From: Staphylococcus pragensis
Lineage (GTDB): Bacteria > Bacillota > Bacilli > Staphylococcales > Staphylococcaceae
Length of the DNA stretch: 64,000 nucleotides
Direction of reading: 5' to 3'
NCBI RefSeq assembly: GCF_004785665.1
Contig: NZ_SRPJ01000001.1
Coordinates: 1,082,876-1,146,875 of the forward strand
Shown: positions 50,442 through 59,957 of the stretch, piece after piece
Layout: every line of letters begins with the position of its first letter
How positions within the stretch are numbered: the stretch's first letter is position 1
Notes under the pieces: model-generated
The model's input: the letters and a program-made list of their open reading frames with translations, nothing else
Databases searched by the model: none
What the model was told of the DNA's origin: nothing
Made by a program: the position numbers and the translations under genes

Positions 50442-51557
50442 CTACTTTGTTAATGGAATATCAAATTGGATATTTGTACCTTCATTAATCTCTGAATGAA
50501 TATGTAAGTGTCCTTTTAACAAATGAATTCTTTGATTTAAGTTCTTCAAACCTTGTGATTGATGACTACTATGTGCTTTAGTATCAAATCCAATACCTTT
50601 ATCTTTAATTTCAACATATAACGTATCATGTTGTTGTTTTATAGTTACATAGATAGTATTTGTATGGGCATGTTTTTTCGCATTATTCATTGCTTCTTGT
50701 ATCATTCTATAAACATGCTCTTCTATTGTATTAGACAAATCAATTAGTCCGTCAATTTCAATATTCAAATTTATACCTAATACTTTTGCATAATTTCTTA
50801 GGGCATGCACTAAACCATGTTCAAGTCCTACAGGTTTCAATTGCCATATTAATGAACGCATTTCATTCACGGCATTTTGACTCGTTTCTTCAATAGTTTT
50901 AAATGCCCGCTTTGCTATGTCATCTGACGTAATATCGTGTGCAGCATGGGCAGTTAATTTCAATGAAAAGAGCATTTGATTCACAGAATCGTGTAAATCT
51001 CGAGCTAAGCGGTTACGTTCATTAATACGCGCCGCTTCTTTCTCCTGATCAGTTAAGTAAATTCGCTTGATTGCTGATCCTATTTGTAATGCGACTGATT
51101 CAAGCAGTTCCAAATCTTCTTCACTATATTCAGAAGTATGAGGGGTCGCCACATTTAATAAGCCATATTGTTCATCACCTGAACGGAGTGGTACTGTTGC
51201 GTGATGTGTAATTTCATCTGTTGCTTCTTGATATGCTTGAGCTGCTTTATTAATTCTTGAACAGTTGATAATATTTGATGCTTTCGTCAATCTTTGGTTA
51301 TGATATGCTTTTACACACCAGCATGAACCTTCTGACATGTATTGACAGTTATTAGCTTGTAAAGCACCAGGAAGATAAACGTCTGCTACTAACTCATGTT
51401 TTCCTTCATCATTAATAAAGAAGATCCATCCTGTAGTGAAATTACTGCCTTGTATTAAACATTTCAATGCACCGTTCATCATACTATAGAGCTCTGTTTC
51501 TTCATTAAGATATTCCGCTATTTCTTTTAATAGCGCTAAACGAGTTGGTTTTTCCAT
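50442..51557 (-). CDS. airS: AirS redox-sensing histidine kinase
   Basis: Soluble sensor kinase of 371 residues. The N-terminal GAF domain (about 1-165) contains a cysteine cluster at 71, 79, 81 and 99 (plus Cys33), the expected ligands of the 2Fe-2S centre reported for S. aureus AirS. Then comes a HisKA_3 dimerisation segment with His189 (RLARDLHDSVNQ) and an HATPase domain (EAMNNAKKHA, DKGIGFD, GLKNLNQR). No TM helix. Signals by oxidation state of the cluster to AirR. The cofactor role is by family; cysteines are seen directly. Confidence 0.92.
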   Translation of the reverse strand: MEKPTRLALLKEIAEYLNEETELYSMMNGALKCLIQGSNFTTGWIFFINDEGKHELVADVYLPGALQANNCQYMSEGSCWCVKAYHNQRLTKASNIINCSRINKAAQAYQEATDEITHHATVPLRSGDEQYGLLNVATPHTSEYSEEDLELLESVALQIGSAIKRIYLTDQEKEAARINERNRLARDLHDSVNQMLFSLKLTAHAAHDITSDDIAKRAFKTIEETSQNAVNEMRSLIWQLKPVGLEHGLVHALRNYAKVLGINLNIEIDGLIDLSNTIEEHVYRMIQEAMNNAKKHAHTNTIYVTIKQQHDTLYVEIKDKGIGFDTKAHSSHQSQGLKNLNQRIHLLKGHLHIHSEINEGTNIQFDIPLTK

Positions 51558-51767
51558 CTTATTCGCTCCAATTAAATTCTTATTAGCATTATATCATTAT
51601 ACCGTGTGTTTTTATTTTTTTAAATTTTTAAAATGGACGCTACGTGTTGGGGTAGCATTTTCAAAAAATGAATAATTAATATCAATTTCATTCAGAGAGC
51701 TATCATTCGCAACGCCTAATACAACGAAGATATGATATGATAAATGCGTACTTAATAGGAGGATTCT

Positions 51768-52592
51768 ATGAAATTTAAAATACCTGAGACTTATAATGAT
51801 TTCACTTTAAGAGAAATCTTTCAAACGTTGAAATTACCAAAAAAAGACTTACATCAACTTAATATGTCTAAAGAAATTACAGTTAATGATGCGCCCGCTA
51901 AACTGACATCTAAAGTATCTACTGGAGACAATGTTTACATTCCTACGCCTGAAGAGAAAAGTAATTATTTACCAAGTTATCGATATGCGCAAGTTAGCTA
52001 TGAGGATGATGATTTAGCGATTGTAATGAAACCTAAAGGGGTTAAAACGCATCCTAATGATTTAAAAGAGAGCAATACATTAATGAACCACGTGATTTAT
52101 ACGGTTGATAGTGACTATGTCGAGCCTATTCATCGATTAGACCAAGAGACAGTTGGTTTACTAATTGTGGCTAAAAATCCATTAATGAAGAAGATTTTAG
52201 ATCGTATGTTGGAAGATAATGAAATTACGCGAATTTATAAAGCGAATGTAAAAGCGCTATTACCGCTAAAACCTCAAACAATTGATATGCCAATTGGTAA
52301 AGATAAATTCCATCCGAATAAACGTCGTATTTCAAATACAGGTCAACGCGCTATCACGCATATTTTATCTTCTGAGATGGTTAAAGAAGGCGTATGTCAA
52401 TTAGATATTAAACTTGATACTGGTCGTACTCATCAAATTCGCGTGCACTTAGCTGAGATTGGTCACCCTGTAATTGGAGATCCACTTTATGGAGATTCCA
52501 CACTAAGACAATTGGAACTTAAAAGTTATCAAATAGAGTTTAAACACCCACTTACTCAAGAACTCATTTCAGTTAGTTTAGATGATATTTAA
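51768..52592 (+). CDS. RluA-family RNA pseudouridine synthase
   Basis: Pseudouridine synthase of 274 residues acting on rRNA or tRNA. The catalytic motif HRLDQETVGLLIVAK has the essential Asp. Later family motifs are GRTHQIRVHLAEIGHPVIGDPLYG. An S4-like N-terminus (FTLREIFQTLKLPKKDLHQL) precedes the catalytic domain. The exact target base is not predictable between RluD-type and smaller homologues. taggagg before the ATG. Divergent from airS. Confidence 0.92.
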   Translation: MKFKIPETYNDFTLREIFQTLKLPKKDLHQLNMSKEITVNDAPAKLTSKVSTGDNVYIPTPEEKSNYLPSYRYAQVSYEDDDLAIVMKPKGVKTHPNDLKESNTLMNHVIYTVDSDYVEPIHRLDQETVGLLIVAKNPLMKKILDRMLEDNEITRIYKANVKALLPLKPQTIDMPIGKDKFHPNKRRISNTGQRAITHILSSEMVKEGVCQLDIKLDTGRTHQIRVHLAEIGHPVIGDPLYGDSTLRQLELKSYQIEFKHPLTQELISVSLDDI

Positions 52593-52611
52593 ACTAAGTA
52601 TAGATATAAAA

Positions 52612-52830
52612 AAGGGGAGTGGTACAGAAATTAAGTAAATTTCGTCGTCCAACCCCAGCTTGCTTTATTAGTGAAATTTCTTAATGAAATTCTCTGTGCT
52701 GGGGCCCCGCTCCCCGGCAAGGATGACTAGATTTGAAAAAAGCTTGATTTAAGCGCATTTTCAAACCAGTCAGCTACTGCCAATATATATTAGCAAAGGC
52801 TGAGACATTTTCATTTGTCTCAGCCTCCTT
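52612..52830 (+). repeat. STAR-like intergenic repeat with terminal hairpin, copy 2
   Basis: Non-coding element of about 220 bases between convergent genes. It begins GGGGAGTGGTACAGAAATT, has paired CCCCAGC (52653-52659) with GCTGGGG (52698-52704), an outer GGGGAG/CTCCCC pairing (about 52614/52710), a STAR-like core GTGCTGGGGCCCCG, and ends in the hairpin GGCTGAGACA/TGTCTCAGCC (52798-52825). Same order of parts as the element at 40622; its middle is different. Confidence 0.78.
52798..52825. terminator. Terminator hairpin ending STAR-like copy 2
   Basis: Ten-base perfect arms between convergent rluA-like gene and fumC; T-rich on the plus strand. Confidence 0.8.
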
Positions 52831-52843
52831 AATTTTTATTCAA

Positions 52844-54229
52844 TTAATGAGGATCAACCATATCTTCAGGTTTAATCCATTCTTCAAATTGTTCTTCAGT
52901 AACATAACCAGAATCAATTGCAGATTCTTTTAATGTTAATCCTTCTTTGTGTGCTTTTTTAGCAATTTGAGCTGCTTTTTCATAACCGATATGTGGGTTT
53001 AAAGCAGTAACAAGCATTAATGATTGATTTAAGTAATTATCAATATTTTCTTCAATTGGTTCGATACCTACTGCACAATTATCATTAAATGTTTGCATAC
53101 CATCAGCTAATAAGTAAATTGATTGTAATGTATTATGCAGAATAACTGGTTTGAATACATTTAATTCAAAGTTACCTTGTGAGCTAGCAAAGCCAACTAC
53201 ACTATCGTTACCCATTACTTGTACTGCTACCATTGTTAACATTTCACATTGTGTTGGGTTTACTTTACCAGGCATGATTGATGAACCTGGTTCATTTTCA
53301 GGGATAGAGATTTCAGCAAGTCCAGCTCTAGGTCCTGAAGCTAACCATCTCACATCGTTAGCAATCTTCATTAAATCAGCAGCTAATGCTTTTAATGTAC
53401 CATGTAATTGCACTACTTCATCATGAGATGTTAAAGCATGGAATTTATTCTCAGATGACACAAAGTCATATCCAGTATTCTCAGAGATAAATTTTGCTAC
53501 TTTATCACCAAATTCAGGATGCGCATTAATTCCTGTACCTACCGCTGTACCACCGATTGCTAAGTTTAGAATATGTTTTTTAGATTCAGATAATAATTCT
53601 TCACATTTATCTAACATATAGCGCCAACCACTAATTTCTTGGCCTAATCTAATTGGTGTCGCATCTTGTAAATGTGTACGTCCAATCTTGATAATAGATT
53701 GGAATTTATCTTCTTTTTCTTTAAAAGTATCGCGTAAATGTTTTAAAGCAGGTTCTAATTTAGTTTCTACTTCATGATATAACGCAACGTGCATTGCTGT
53801 TGGGAATGTATCATTAGAACTTTGTGATTTATTCACATCGTCATTAGGATGAATAGATTCATCACTACCATGTGCTTTTAAATATTCATTAGCCACATAA
53901 CTTACTAATTCGTTGACATTCATGTTACTTTGTGTGCCACTTCCTGTTTGCCATACGACTAATGGGAAATGTTCATCTAATTCACCTTTTAAAATTAAAT
54001 CACATGCGTGAACGATAGCATCTTTTTTAATGTCGCTTAATTTACCAAGCTCATGGTTAGCTAGCGCTGCGCCCCTTTTCAATTGAGCAAAACCGTATAC
54101 AACTTCAATTGGCATACGCTCTTTACCTACTGGGAAATTGCGTTTACTTCTCTCAGTTTGAGCGCCCCAATATTTATCTGCTGGTACTTCAATTTCTCCA
54201 AAAGTATCATGTTCAATTCTTACTGACAT
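52844..54229 (-). CDS. fumC: Fumarate hydratase class II
   Basis: TCA-cycle enzyme of 461 residues, iron-independent fumarase. Signature [11 protein letters not shown] carries the catalytic Ser, and [13 protein letters not shown] and [10 protein letters not shown] are the other two active-site regions. Start ATG 54229 ([11 protein letters not shown]) with agggga-g 8 bases upstream; the frame opens 19 codons earlier without reason. Single-gene unit sharing the hairpin at 52798 as its likely terminator. Confidence 0.97.
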   Translation of the reverse strand: MSVRIEHDTFGEIEVPADKYWGAQTERSKRNFPVGKERMPIEVVYGFAQLKRGAALANHELGKLSDIKKDAIVHACDLILKGELDEHFPLVVWQTGSGTQSNMNVNELVSYVANEYLKAHGSDESIHPNDDVNKSQSSNDTFPTAMHVALYHEVETKLEPALKHLRDTFKEKEDKFQSIIKIGRTHLQDATPIRLGQEISGWRYMLDKCEELLSESKKHILNLAIGGTAVGTGINAHPEFGDKVAKFISENTGYDFVSSENKFHALTSHDEVVQLHGTLKALAADLMKIANDVRWLASGPRAGLAEISIPENEPGSSIMPGKVNPTQCEMLTMVAVQVMGNDSVVGFASSQGNFELNVFKPVILHNTLQSIYLLADGMQTFNDNCAVGIEPIEENIDNYLNQSLMLVTALNPHIGYEKAAQIAKKAHKEGLTLKESAIDSGYVTEEQFEEWIKPEDMVDPH

Positions 54230-54324
54230 TTGATGATCTCCCCTTATATGCTTATTTAACTTAAGTATAGCATTAATTAAATTCAATGAGCAATGAACAA
54301 CTAAAACGGTTTCATAATGAAAAA

Positions 54325-54349
54325 ACCACTTGAATCAGTTTCAAGTGGT
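54325..54349 (-). terminator. Terminator of membrane protein gene
   Basis: Perfect 10-base arms accacttgaa/ttcaagtggt; TTTTTT on the minus strand. Confidence 0.85.
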
Positions 54350-54364
54350 GAGAACTTTATTCAG

Positions 54365-54757
54365 TTATTCATATTTGATTTTTACAGCTTGTACGACCGC
54401 TATAGCGCTTAAAATATATAAGATAACACTTAATACTAAAGTAACCGGACTTAATGTAATTAATACACCTAAAAAGCCTGATAACCCTTGATAAAAATCA
54501 TTTAATGTATACATTAGAATTGCAGTGACAAGTATACAACATATTACACTTATGATTACGCCTGTCTGATTACTTTTAATAAAAGGTTTTGCCGTAACAT
54601 CATCAATTAATCCTTCAGATAAGTTTAATTGTAATTGTACGATTTTGAATAAAATAGGCAAGTATAACGTTCCTAATGCAATAGGAAATCCTTTTATTGA
54701 TAATAGACTCACGATAATCGTTGCAATTGTAATGTGTAGCCAATATTTATGCAACAT
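54365..54757 (-). CDS. Hypothetical four-TM membrane protein
   Basis: Protein of 130 residues with about four hydrophobic segments (5-22, 28-40, 66-86, 95-122) and one polar loop (NLSEGLIDDVTAKPFIKSNQ). No domain recognised. gaggag 8 bases before the ATG. It is a single gene with its own terminator, upstream of fumC on the same strand. Confidence 0.7.
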   Translation of the reverse strand: MLHKYWLHITIATIIVSLLSIKGFPIALGTLYLPILFKIVQLQLNLSEGLIDDVTAKPFIKSNQTGVIISVICCILVTAILMYTLNDFYQGLSGFLGVLITLSPVTLVLSVILYILSAIAVVQAVKIKYE

Positions 54758-54832
54758 CGATATTGCTCCTCATCTCTTTTATTAATACATATTTTACCAT
54801 ATAAAATGTGTTGCTTTTGTGTAAATTAAAAA

Positions 54833-54880
54833 AGCGAGCCAGAAGTCACTTAGTAACTAAAATGAATTCTTTGACCCGCT
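54833..54880 (-). terminator. Terminator of NagB-like/acidic protein unit
   Basis: Arms agcgagcc and gacccgct (wobble pairs), with T6 on the minus strand. Similar in sequence to the hairpin at 19010. Confidence 0.7.
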
Positions 54881-54941
54881 TCAACTTACTTTACTTTGTT
54901 TATAATATTATATAGAGATATGCCTCTTTTTTAACTCAAGA

Positions 54942-55118
54942 TTAATCTAAATCAGAGCGAACATCTGAATCATGTGATTGACTAAATTTCTCTTCATCAT
55001 TTTCCTCAGAAATTTGCTCCATTTCTTTACCTAATTCTTTTAGATCATCTAAGTCTTGAACCATTGCATTCTCTTCTTCATGATAATTCAATTCTGTTTC
55101 TTTTTTATCAGACATCAT
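54942..55118 (-). CDS. Small acidic hypothetical protein
   Basis: Open frame of 58 codons, shorter than common cut-offs. It starts MMSDKKETELNYHEEENAM and is rich in Asp and Glu throughout with hardly any hydrophobic run, so it is probably disordered or helical in the cytoplasm. gaggt lies 5-8 bases before the double ATG; the second ATG (55115) has the better spacing. It begins 19 bases after the NagB-like gene on the same strand and is followed by a terminator, which supports a real two-gene unit. No family recognised. Confidence 0.65.
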   Translation of the reverse strand: MMSDKKETELNYHEEENAMVQDLDDLKELGKEMEQISEENDEEKFSQSHDSDVRSDLD

Positions 55119-55137
55119 TTAAACCTCACTTATAGAT

Positions 55138-55737
55138 TTATGCAAAATGAGCAGTAAAGTATTCTTTAACGTCTTCAGGTAAACCTTCAGCAGCAGCTCT
55201 ATCTAATACTACTGTTACCATACGATGTACTTTTAAATCTGCTGGTTCGAAGCTTGATTTACCATTTTCCTCATATAACTTTTTAACAAACTCGCGTTTA
55301 TTTCCGCCAGTGATAACTAATACTACTTCACGTGCTTTCATTAAGCCTTGTCTAATATTTACATTTAAGCTACCTTTTTCATCAATAGAAGTCACTTGTA
55401 AAATAAGCTTACCTTTGTTTTCTTTAGTTTTAATTTTGTCATCAATAAGAGATGCTGCATCATCGTCTAAGTTAATAGGATAAATTTGACTTGATGGTAC
55501 ACCTAATGCTTCATAATAAGAACGGTTTTCATCATAATCTAAAATGTTGATTTGACTGAAATCTACAGGATTACGATCTACATCTTTTTTTAATTCATCT
55601 AATACTGGGGCAGTTTCTCTATCTAAATGTAGCCCTGCAATAGTTGTAGGATTGTTGTTAAATTGCTTTCTAATGATGTCCGCTGTGAATTGTGCTACTT
55701 GGTCAACATCATTAAATACTTTAAAGTTCATTGCCAT
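55138..55737 (-). CDS. NagB-like (glucosamine-6-phosphate isomerase-like) protein
   Basis: Protein of 199 residues with the NagB/RpiA/6-phosphogluconolactonase fold pattern: MNFKVFNDVDQVAQFTADIIRK at the start, TTIAGLHLD near residue 40, INILDYDEN, and VVLVITGGNKREFV. It lacks the typical GGTP and catalytic Asp-His set of true glucosamine-6-phosphate deaminases, so the activity is uncertain. Start ATG 55737 with gagga-g 10 bases upstream; the frame reaches nine codons further. Followed by the small acidic protein gene. Confidence 0.72.
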   Translation of the reverse strand: MAMNFKVFNDVDQVAQFTADIIRKQFNNNPTTIAGLHLDRETAPVLDELKKDVDRNPVDFSQINILDYDENRSYYEALGVPSSQIYPINLDDDAASLIDDKIKTKENKGKLILQVTSIDEKGSLNVNIRQGLMKAREVVLVITGGNKREFVKKLYEENGKSSFEPADLKVHRMVTVVLDRAAAEGLPEDVKEYFTAHFA

Positions 55738-55910
55738 TGTTATTACACTCCTCTTGAATCTCATTTGTCTTAAAAAAACGGTATTATATAATAAAATACC
55801 CTTATGACAAGTGAATCAAACTAATTTAAAATGTTATAATAATTCACTAATAAATATAACATTTTTTATTGTATAAATGCATTTAAATATGAATGAGTTT
55901 ATCGTTTTAC

Positions 55911-56381
55911 TTATAATAAGCCTGGGAAATTTTGCTGGCGAAGCGCTTCATAAATCAATAAAGCTGCAGTATTAGATAAGTTTAATGAACGAATATTTTC
56001 ACTCATTGGAATTCTTAATGCTGTATCTGCGTATTTTTCTTTAACCCAGTCAGGTAAGCCTGTTGTTTCTCTTCCGAAAATAAAAAATAAATCAGTATTT
56101 GGTTTATTAAAATTAAAATCGCTGTAAGTTTGCTTACCAAATTTTGTTAAAAGATAATATTCTCCCTCAGTCACTTCAAAAAATTCTTCAATACTTTCAT
56201 GATACGTTATATTCACATGCTCCCAGTAGTCTAATCCAGCACGTTTTAACATTTTATCATCTGTACTAAAGCCTAAAGGTTTGATTAAATGTAGATTTGT
56301 ATTTGTCCCCGCACAAGTACGTGCTATATTTCCTGTATTTGCAGGTATTTCAGGTTGAAATAATACGATATGATTTGTCAT
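55911..56381 (-). CDS. trmL: tRNA (cytidine/uridine-34 2'-O)-methyltransferase TrmL
   Basis: SPOUT methyltransferase of 156 residues, methylating the ribose of the wobble base in tRNA-Leu. The knot motifs are EIPANTGNIARTC at the N-terminus, FGRETTGLP, and the C-terminal IPMSENIRSLNLSNTAALLIYE. It begins directly after the queG stop (no gap), so it is translationally coupled. Both enzymes act at tRNA position 34. Confidence 0.94.
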   Translation of the reverse strand: MTNHIVLFQPEIPANTGNIARTCAGTNTNLHLIKPLGFSTDDKMLKRAGLDYWEHVNITYHESIEEFFEVTEGEYYLLTKFGKQTYSDFNFNKPNTDLFFIFGRETTGLPDWVKEKYADTALRIPMSENIRSLNLSNTAALLIYEALRQQNFPGLL

Positions 56382-57509
56382 TTATTGTTTCCTCATTTCT
56401 AGTCCTTTTAACATTTCAACTTGAACTTCTTCTAGTTCGTCATCGTAATGTTCTTGTATAAATTCACGAGCCGCTTCACCAAGAATTTGTCCAATTGCCC
56501 AATAAGCTGTTCCCCTAATCATAGGTCTTGGATCATTCATAGCAACTTCTTTTAATTCTGGTATAGCAGTTTCTTCATTAAAGTGAGCCAAAGCTATTAT
56601 AGCATTTCTTTGGATGGGCTTTTTTCCTCTCCAAGCGCCTGCTAGGTGCCCATAAGTATTTTTAAATTCTTTATTACTCATTTGTAATAATGGCACTAAA
56701 CGTGGTTTTAGTATTTCTGGTTCTAAAACGATATCATCATGAGTAGTATTAATACCTCTATTTTTAGGACAAACTTGTTGGCAAGTATCACAACCATATA
56801 AACGGTTACCAATTTTATAACGATATTCATCTTGTAAATAACCTTTAGTTTGCGTAAGAAAACTAATACATTTTTGTGCATTTAATTGACCATTACCAAC
56901 TAATGCACCAGTCGGACAACGGTCCACACAAATCGTGCAATCACCGCAACTATCTAATACTGGGTCATCAGGTTCAAATGGAATACTAACTAACATTTCT
57001 CCCAAATATGTCCACGTACCTAAATCAGGGTTGATAATAAATCCGTTACGACCAGCAAAGCCTAACCCAGCTCGTTCCGCCACTGCTCTATCAGAAAGCA
57101 CGCCTGTGTCCACCATACTTTTAATTTCTACATCTGGTACTTTAGATATTATAAACTCAGCTAATTTATCTAATCGCTTCTTCATAATTGTATGATAATC
57201 TTGACCCCATGAGGCACGCGCAAACATTCCTCTTCTGTCTCCTCTTACACTTTTAGGAGCACCTTTTAATTTATTAGGGTAACCGACTGCAATAGCAATG
57301 ATAGAGCGCGCAGTTGGCAGACTTAATTTAGGTTCCGTACGTAAAGCGATATCAGATTCTTCAAACCCTGAAGCATAGCCTTTCGCATGATAATCCTCTA
57401 ACTTTTGTTTTAGTTCATCAAATGGATCTGCAGTTGTAAAACCGATGCTATCAATTCCAATAGTATAAGCATAGTCAATTATTTCTTTTTTTAGCTGCTT
57501 ATAATCCAC
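56382..57509 (-). CDS. queG: Epoxyqueuosine reductase QueG
   Basis: Last step of queuosine synthesis on tRNA Asp, Asn, His and Tyr; cobalamin and iron-sulfur enzyme of 375 residues. Two 4Fe-4S motifs are seen, CGDCTICVDRCPTGAL and CDTCQQVCPKN; the catalytic Asp lies in VDTGVLSDRAVAERAGLG. The C-terminal 90 residues are HEAT-like repeats (AIIALAHFNEETAIPELKEV) for tRNA binding. First gene of the queG-trmL pair. Confidence 0.96.
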   Translation of the reverse strand: MDYKQLKKEIIDYAYTIGIDSIGFTTADPFDELKQKLEDYHAKGYASGFEESDIALRTEPKLSLPTARSIIAIAVGYPNKLKGAPKSVRGDRRGMFARASWGQDYHTIMKKRLDKLAEFIISKVPDVEIKSMVDTGVLSDRAVAERAGLGFAGRNGFIINPDLGTWTYLGEMLVSIPFEPDDPVLDSCGDCTICVDRCPTGALVGNGQLNAQKCISFLTQTKGYLQDEYRYKIGNRLYGCDTCQQVCPKNRGINTTHDDIVLEPEILKPRLVPLLQMSNKEFKNTYGHLAGAWRGKKPIQRNAIIALAHFNEETAIPELKEVAMNDPRPMIRGTAYWAIGQILGEAAREFIQEHYDDELEEVQVEMLKGLEMRKQ

Positions 57510-57594
57510 TAAATCTTCCTCCTATAAAAAATATCCATAGGACATTGTAACACAAAGGGATATTTAAAGATGCAAGATTTATCTCAATAAAAAA

Positions 57595-57634
57595 GAGCGG
57601 AACAGAAATCATTAAGATTTCATAATTCCGACTC
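57595..57634 (-). terminator. Terminator of glnPQ unit
   Basis: Arms gagcggaa and ttccgactc plus inner aaatc/gattt; T6 on the minus strand. Begins GAGCGGAACAGAAAT, like the start of the STAR-like elements. Confidence 0.6.
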
Positions 57635-57668
57635 CATTCTTAAAATCTTATTTAAAGGTAGTGACTAC

Positions 57669-58391
57669 TTATAACACTCTAGCGAGGAAGTTCTGAGTTC
57701 TTTCATGTTTAGGGCTATTAAAGATATGTTGAGGGGTGCCACTTTCGACAACATAGCCATCAGCCATAAATACTACTCTATCACTTACATCTTTAGCAAA
57801 TCCCATCTCATGCGTCACAACTACCATCGTCATACCTTCTTTAGCAAGTTCTTTCATTACTTTAAGCACCTCGTAAACAACTTCTGGATCAAGTGCTGAA
57901 GTTGGTTCATCAAATAAAATGACGTCAGGATGCATAGCTAATGCTCTTGCAATTGCTACCCTTTGTTTTTGACCACCTGACAATTGAGCAGGATACACCT
58001 CTGCTTTTTCTTCTAAACCGACTTTTTTGAGTAGTGCTTTCCCTTCTTTTTTCAAATTTCCTAAGTTATCTTTTTTTAGTAATTTAGGCGCAAGTATCAC
58101 ATTTTCTAGTACTGTTTTGTGTGGAAATAAATTGAAATTTTGAAAAACCATACCCATTTTCTGGCGTAACGTATCCAAATTCGTACTTTTTTGCGTTAAT
58201 TCATTACCTTCAAAAATGACCTTTCCATTCGAAGGTGTTTCAAGTAAATTCATACATCTTAATAATGTACTTTTACCACTTCCTGAAGGCCCTATAATAG
58301 CGATTACTTCACCTTTATGTACTTCTAAATTGATGTCTTTTAACACTTCATTTTTCCCGAAAGATTTATTTAAATTCTGAACTTTAATCAC
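57669..58391 (-). CDS. glnQ: Polar amino acid ABC transporter ATPase (GlnQ)
   Basis: ATP-binding subunit of 240 residues for glutamine/polar amino acid uptake. Walker [11 protein letters not shown]-loop [11 protein letters not shown], signature [15 protein letters not shown], Walker [15 protein letters not shown] and H-loop VTHEM are complete. GTG start at 58391 overlapping the glnP stop by 8 bases. The ribosome site (ggga-g) is 11 bases upstream. Confidence 0.95.
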   Translation of the reverse strand: MIKVQNLNKSFGKNEVLKDINLEVHKGEVIAIIGPSGSGKSTLLRCMNLLETPSNGKVIFEGNELTQKSTNLDTLRQKMGMVFQNFNLFPHKTVLENVILAPKLLKKDNLGNLKKEGKALLKKVGLEEKAEVYPAQLSGGQKQRVAIARALAMHPDVILFDEPTSALDPEVVYEVLKVMKELAKEGMTMVVVTHEMGFAKDVSDRVVFMADGYVVESGTPQHIFNSPKHERTQNFLARVL

Positions 58392-59838
58392 TGGCTTTCA
58401 TTCTCCCTTCAATTAAACTCATTATTCTTGATAAAGAGAAAGTTAATACAAAATATAATACTGCTGCAATAATTAATGGTGTAAATGGATCGAATGAAAT
58501 ACCTTGAACAACTTGAGCGTTAAACATTATTTCACTTACACCAATTGTTGAAACAATTGATGATTCTTTAATTAATGTTACGAATTCATTACCAAGCGCT
58601 GGTAAAACATTCTTTACTGCTTGAGGTAAAATAATGTGGAGCATCGTTTTAGAATAGTTCAATCCTAAGCATTGTGCTGCCTCTGTTTGTCCTTTATCTA
58701 CAGCATTAATACCAGCTCTGACAATTTCAGCAATATAGGCTGAGGAGTTAATAACTAACGCTATTGTTCCACATATTAATGCTGAAACATCTAATCCTAA
58801 TACAGCTGTAGTACCAAAGAACACTAAAAATACTTGAACAAGTATTGGAGTACCTCTAAGGAATTCAACATATACAGAAGCTATCCATGATAATAATTTA
58901 AATTTACTTAATTTCGCTAAAGCTATTAAGGCACCAATTATCGCTCCAAAGATCACTCCAATAAAAGAAATTAAAATTGTATTTTTTATTCCTTTAATAA
59001 AGAAAGCACCATATTTACTAAAGAAATTCCCATCATCTTGCATTTCTTTTGCTGCTTTATTCATATATTGATCAATCATCTTTTTATCTTTAACTTCTTT
59101 AATTGTTTTATTGATATGTTCTAATAAAAGTGGTGAATTTTTAGGAACTGCAATCACTGTGTCTTTTTTAGCCTCATTAAAATCAGCATTATCAATTACT
59201 AAATCCTCATTTTGTTTTGCATAAGCTTCAGCTACTGGTTTTTCAACAACCAAGCCTTCTACTTTTTTACTTTTTAAAGCTAAAATAGCATCCGGCAAGC
59301 GGTTTAACAAACTTAAATCAACATTCTCAATTTCTTGTTGCGCTATCTTTTCTTGTTCAGTACCTTTTTGCGCTGCAACTTTTTTATTAGCAAAATCTTT
59401 TAATGAACGGTATGTATCTTTATCACTTTTTCTAATTAATACCACATTACTTGACTCCATATAAGAATCAGAGAAGTCTACTTCTTTTTTTCTTTCTGGT
59501 GTTGATGTCATACCAGAAATAATAATATCTATTTTTCCAGTTTTTAAAGCACCTAATAAACTATCAAATTGCATATTCACAATTTTTAGTTTTAGCTGAT
59601 TATCGTAAGCTATTTTTTTGGCTAACTCTATATCAACACCTGCATAAACACTTTTGCCATTGACTGTTTTTTCGAATTCAAGTGGTGCATAATCAGCTGA
59701 TAGACCCACTTTCAATTCTCCACTTTGCTTAATTTTTTCCCACTTAGCATCTTCATCAGCGTGAGCTATTGGTTCTATGTATATTAAAGTCATACTAATT
59801 AAGATTGCTATGATGATTAACTTAGATATATATTTCAT
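58384..59838 (-). CDS. glnP: Fused amino acid-binding/permease protein (GlnPH type)
   Basis: Fusion of 484 residues: signal peptide (ends near AHA-DE), an SBP_bac_3 solute-binding domain (about 28-265, with [30 protein letters not shown]) and a HisM-type permease domain (about 280-480) with the EAA loop [23 protein letters not shown]. Fused binding-permease proteins of this kind are usual in staphylococci and lactic acid bacteria. I start at ATG 59838, 6 bases after aggagg; a TTG two codons earlier overlaps the site. Confidence 0.94.
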   Translation of the reverse strand: MKYISKLIIIAILISMTLIYIEPIAHADEDAKWEKIKQSGELKVGLSADYAPLEFEKTVNGKSVYAGVDIELAKKIAYDNQLKLKIVNMQFDSLLGALKTGKIDIIISGMTSTPERKKEVDFSDSYMESSNVVLIRKSDKDTYRSLKDFANKKVAAQKGTEQEKIAQQEIENVDLSLLNRLPDAILALKSKKVEGLVVEKPVAEAYAKQNEDLVIDNADFNEAKKDTVIAVPKNSPLLLEHINKTIKEVKDKKMIDQYMNKAAKEMQDDGNFFSKYGAFFIKGIKNTILISFIGVIFGAIIGALIALAKLSKFKLLSWIASVYVEFLRGTPILVQVFLVFFGTTAVLGLDVSALICGTIALVINSSAYIAEIVRAGINAVDKGQTEAAQCLGLNYSKTMLHIILPQAVKNVLPALGNEFVTLIKESSIVSTIGVSEIMFNAQVVQGISFDPFTPLIIAAVLYFVLTFSLSRIMSLIEGRMKASD

Positions 59839-59911
59839 AGGCAACCTCCTTTTGGTTTTAAATTATTATACATATTAACGAATTATTATGCAATATTAAT
59901 TTTAAAAAAAT

Positions 59912-59947
59912 AAAGCACTTATCTCGTAAAGTTAAGATAAGCGCTTT
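59912..59947 (-). terminator. Terminator of PTS-IIC-like gene
   Basis: Arms aaagcacttatct and agataagcgcttt; followed by a T-rich run on the minus strand. Confidence 0.75.
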
Positions 59948-59957
59948 ATTATTATTA

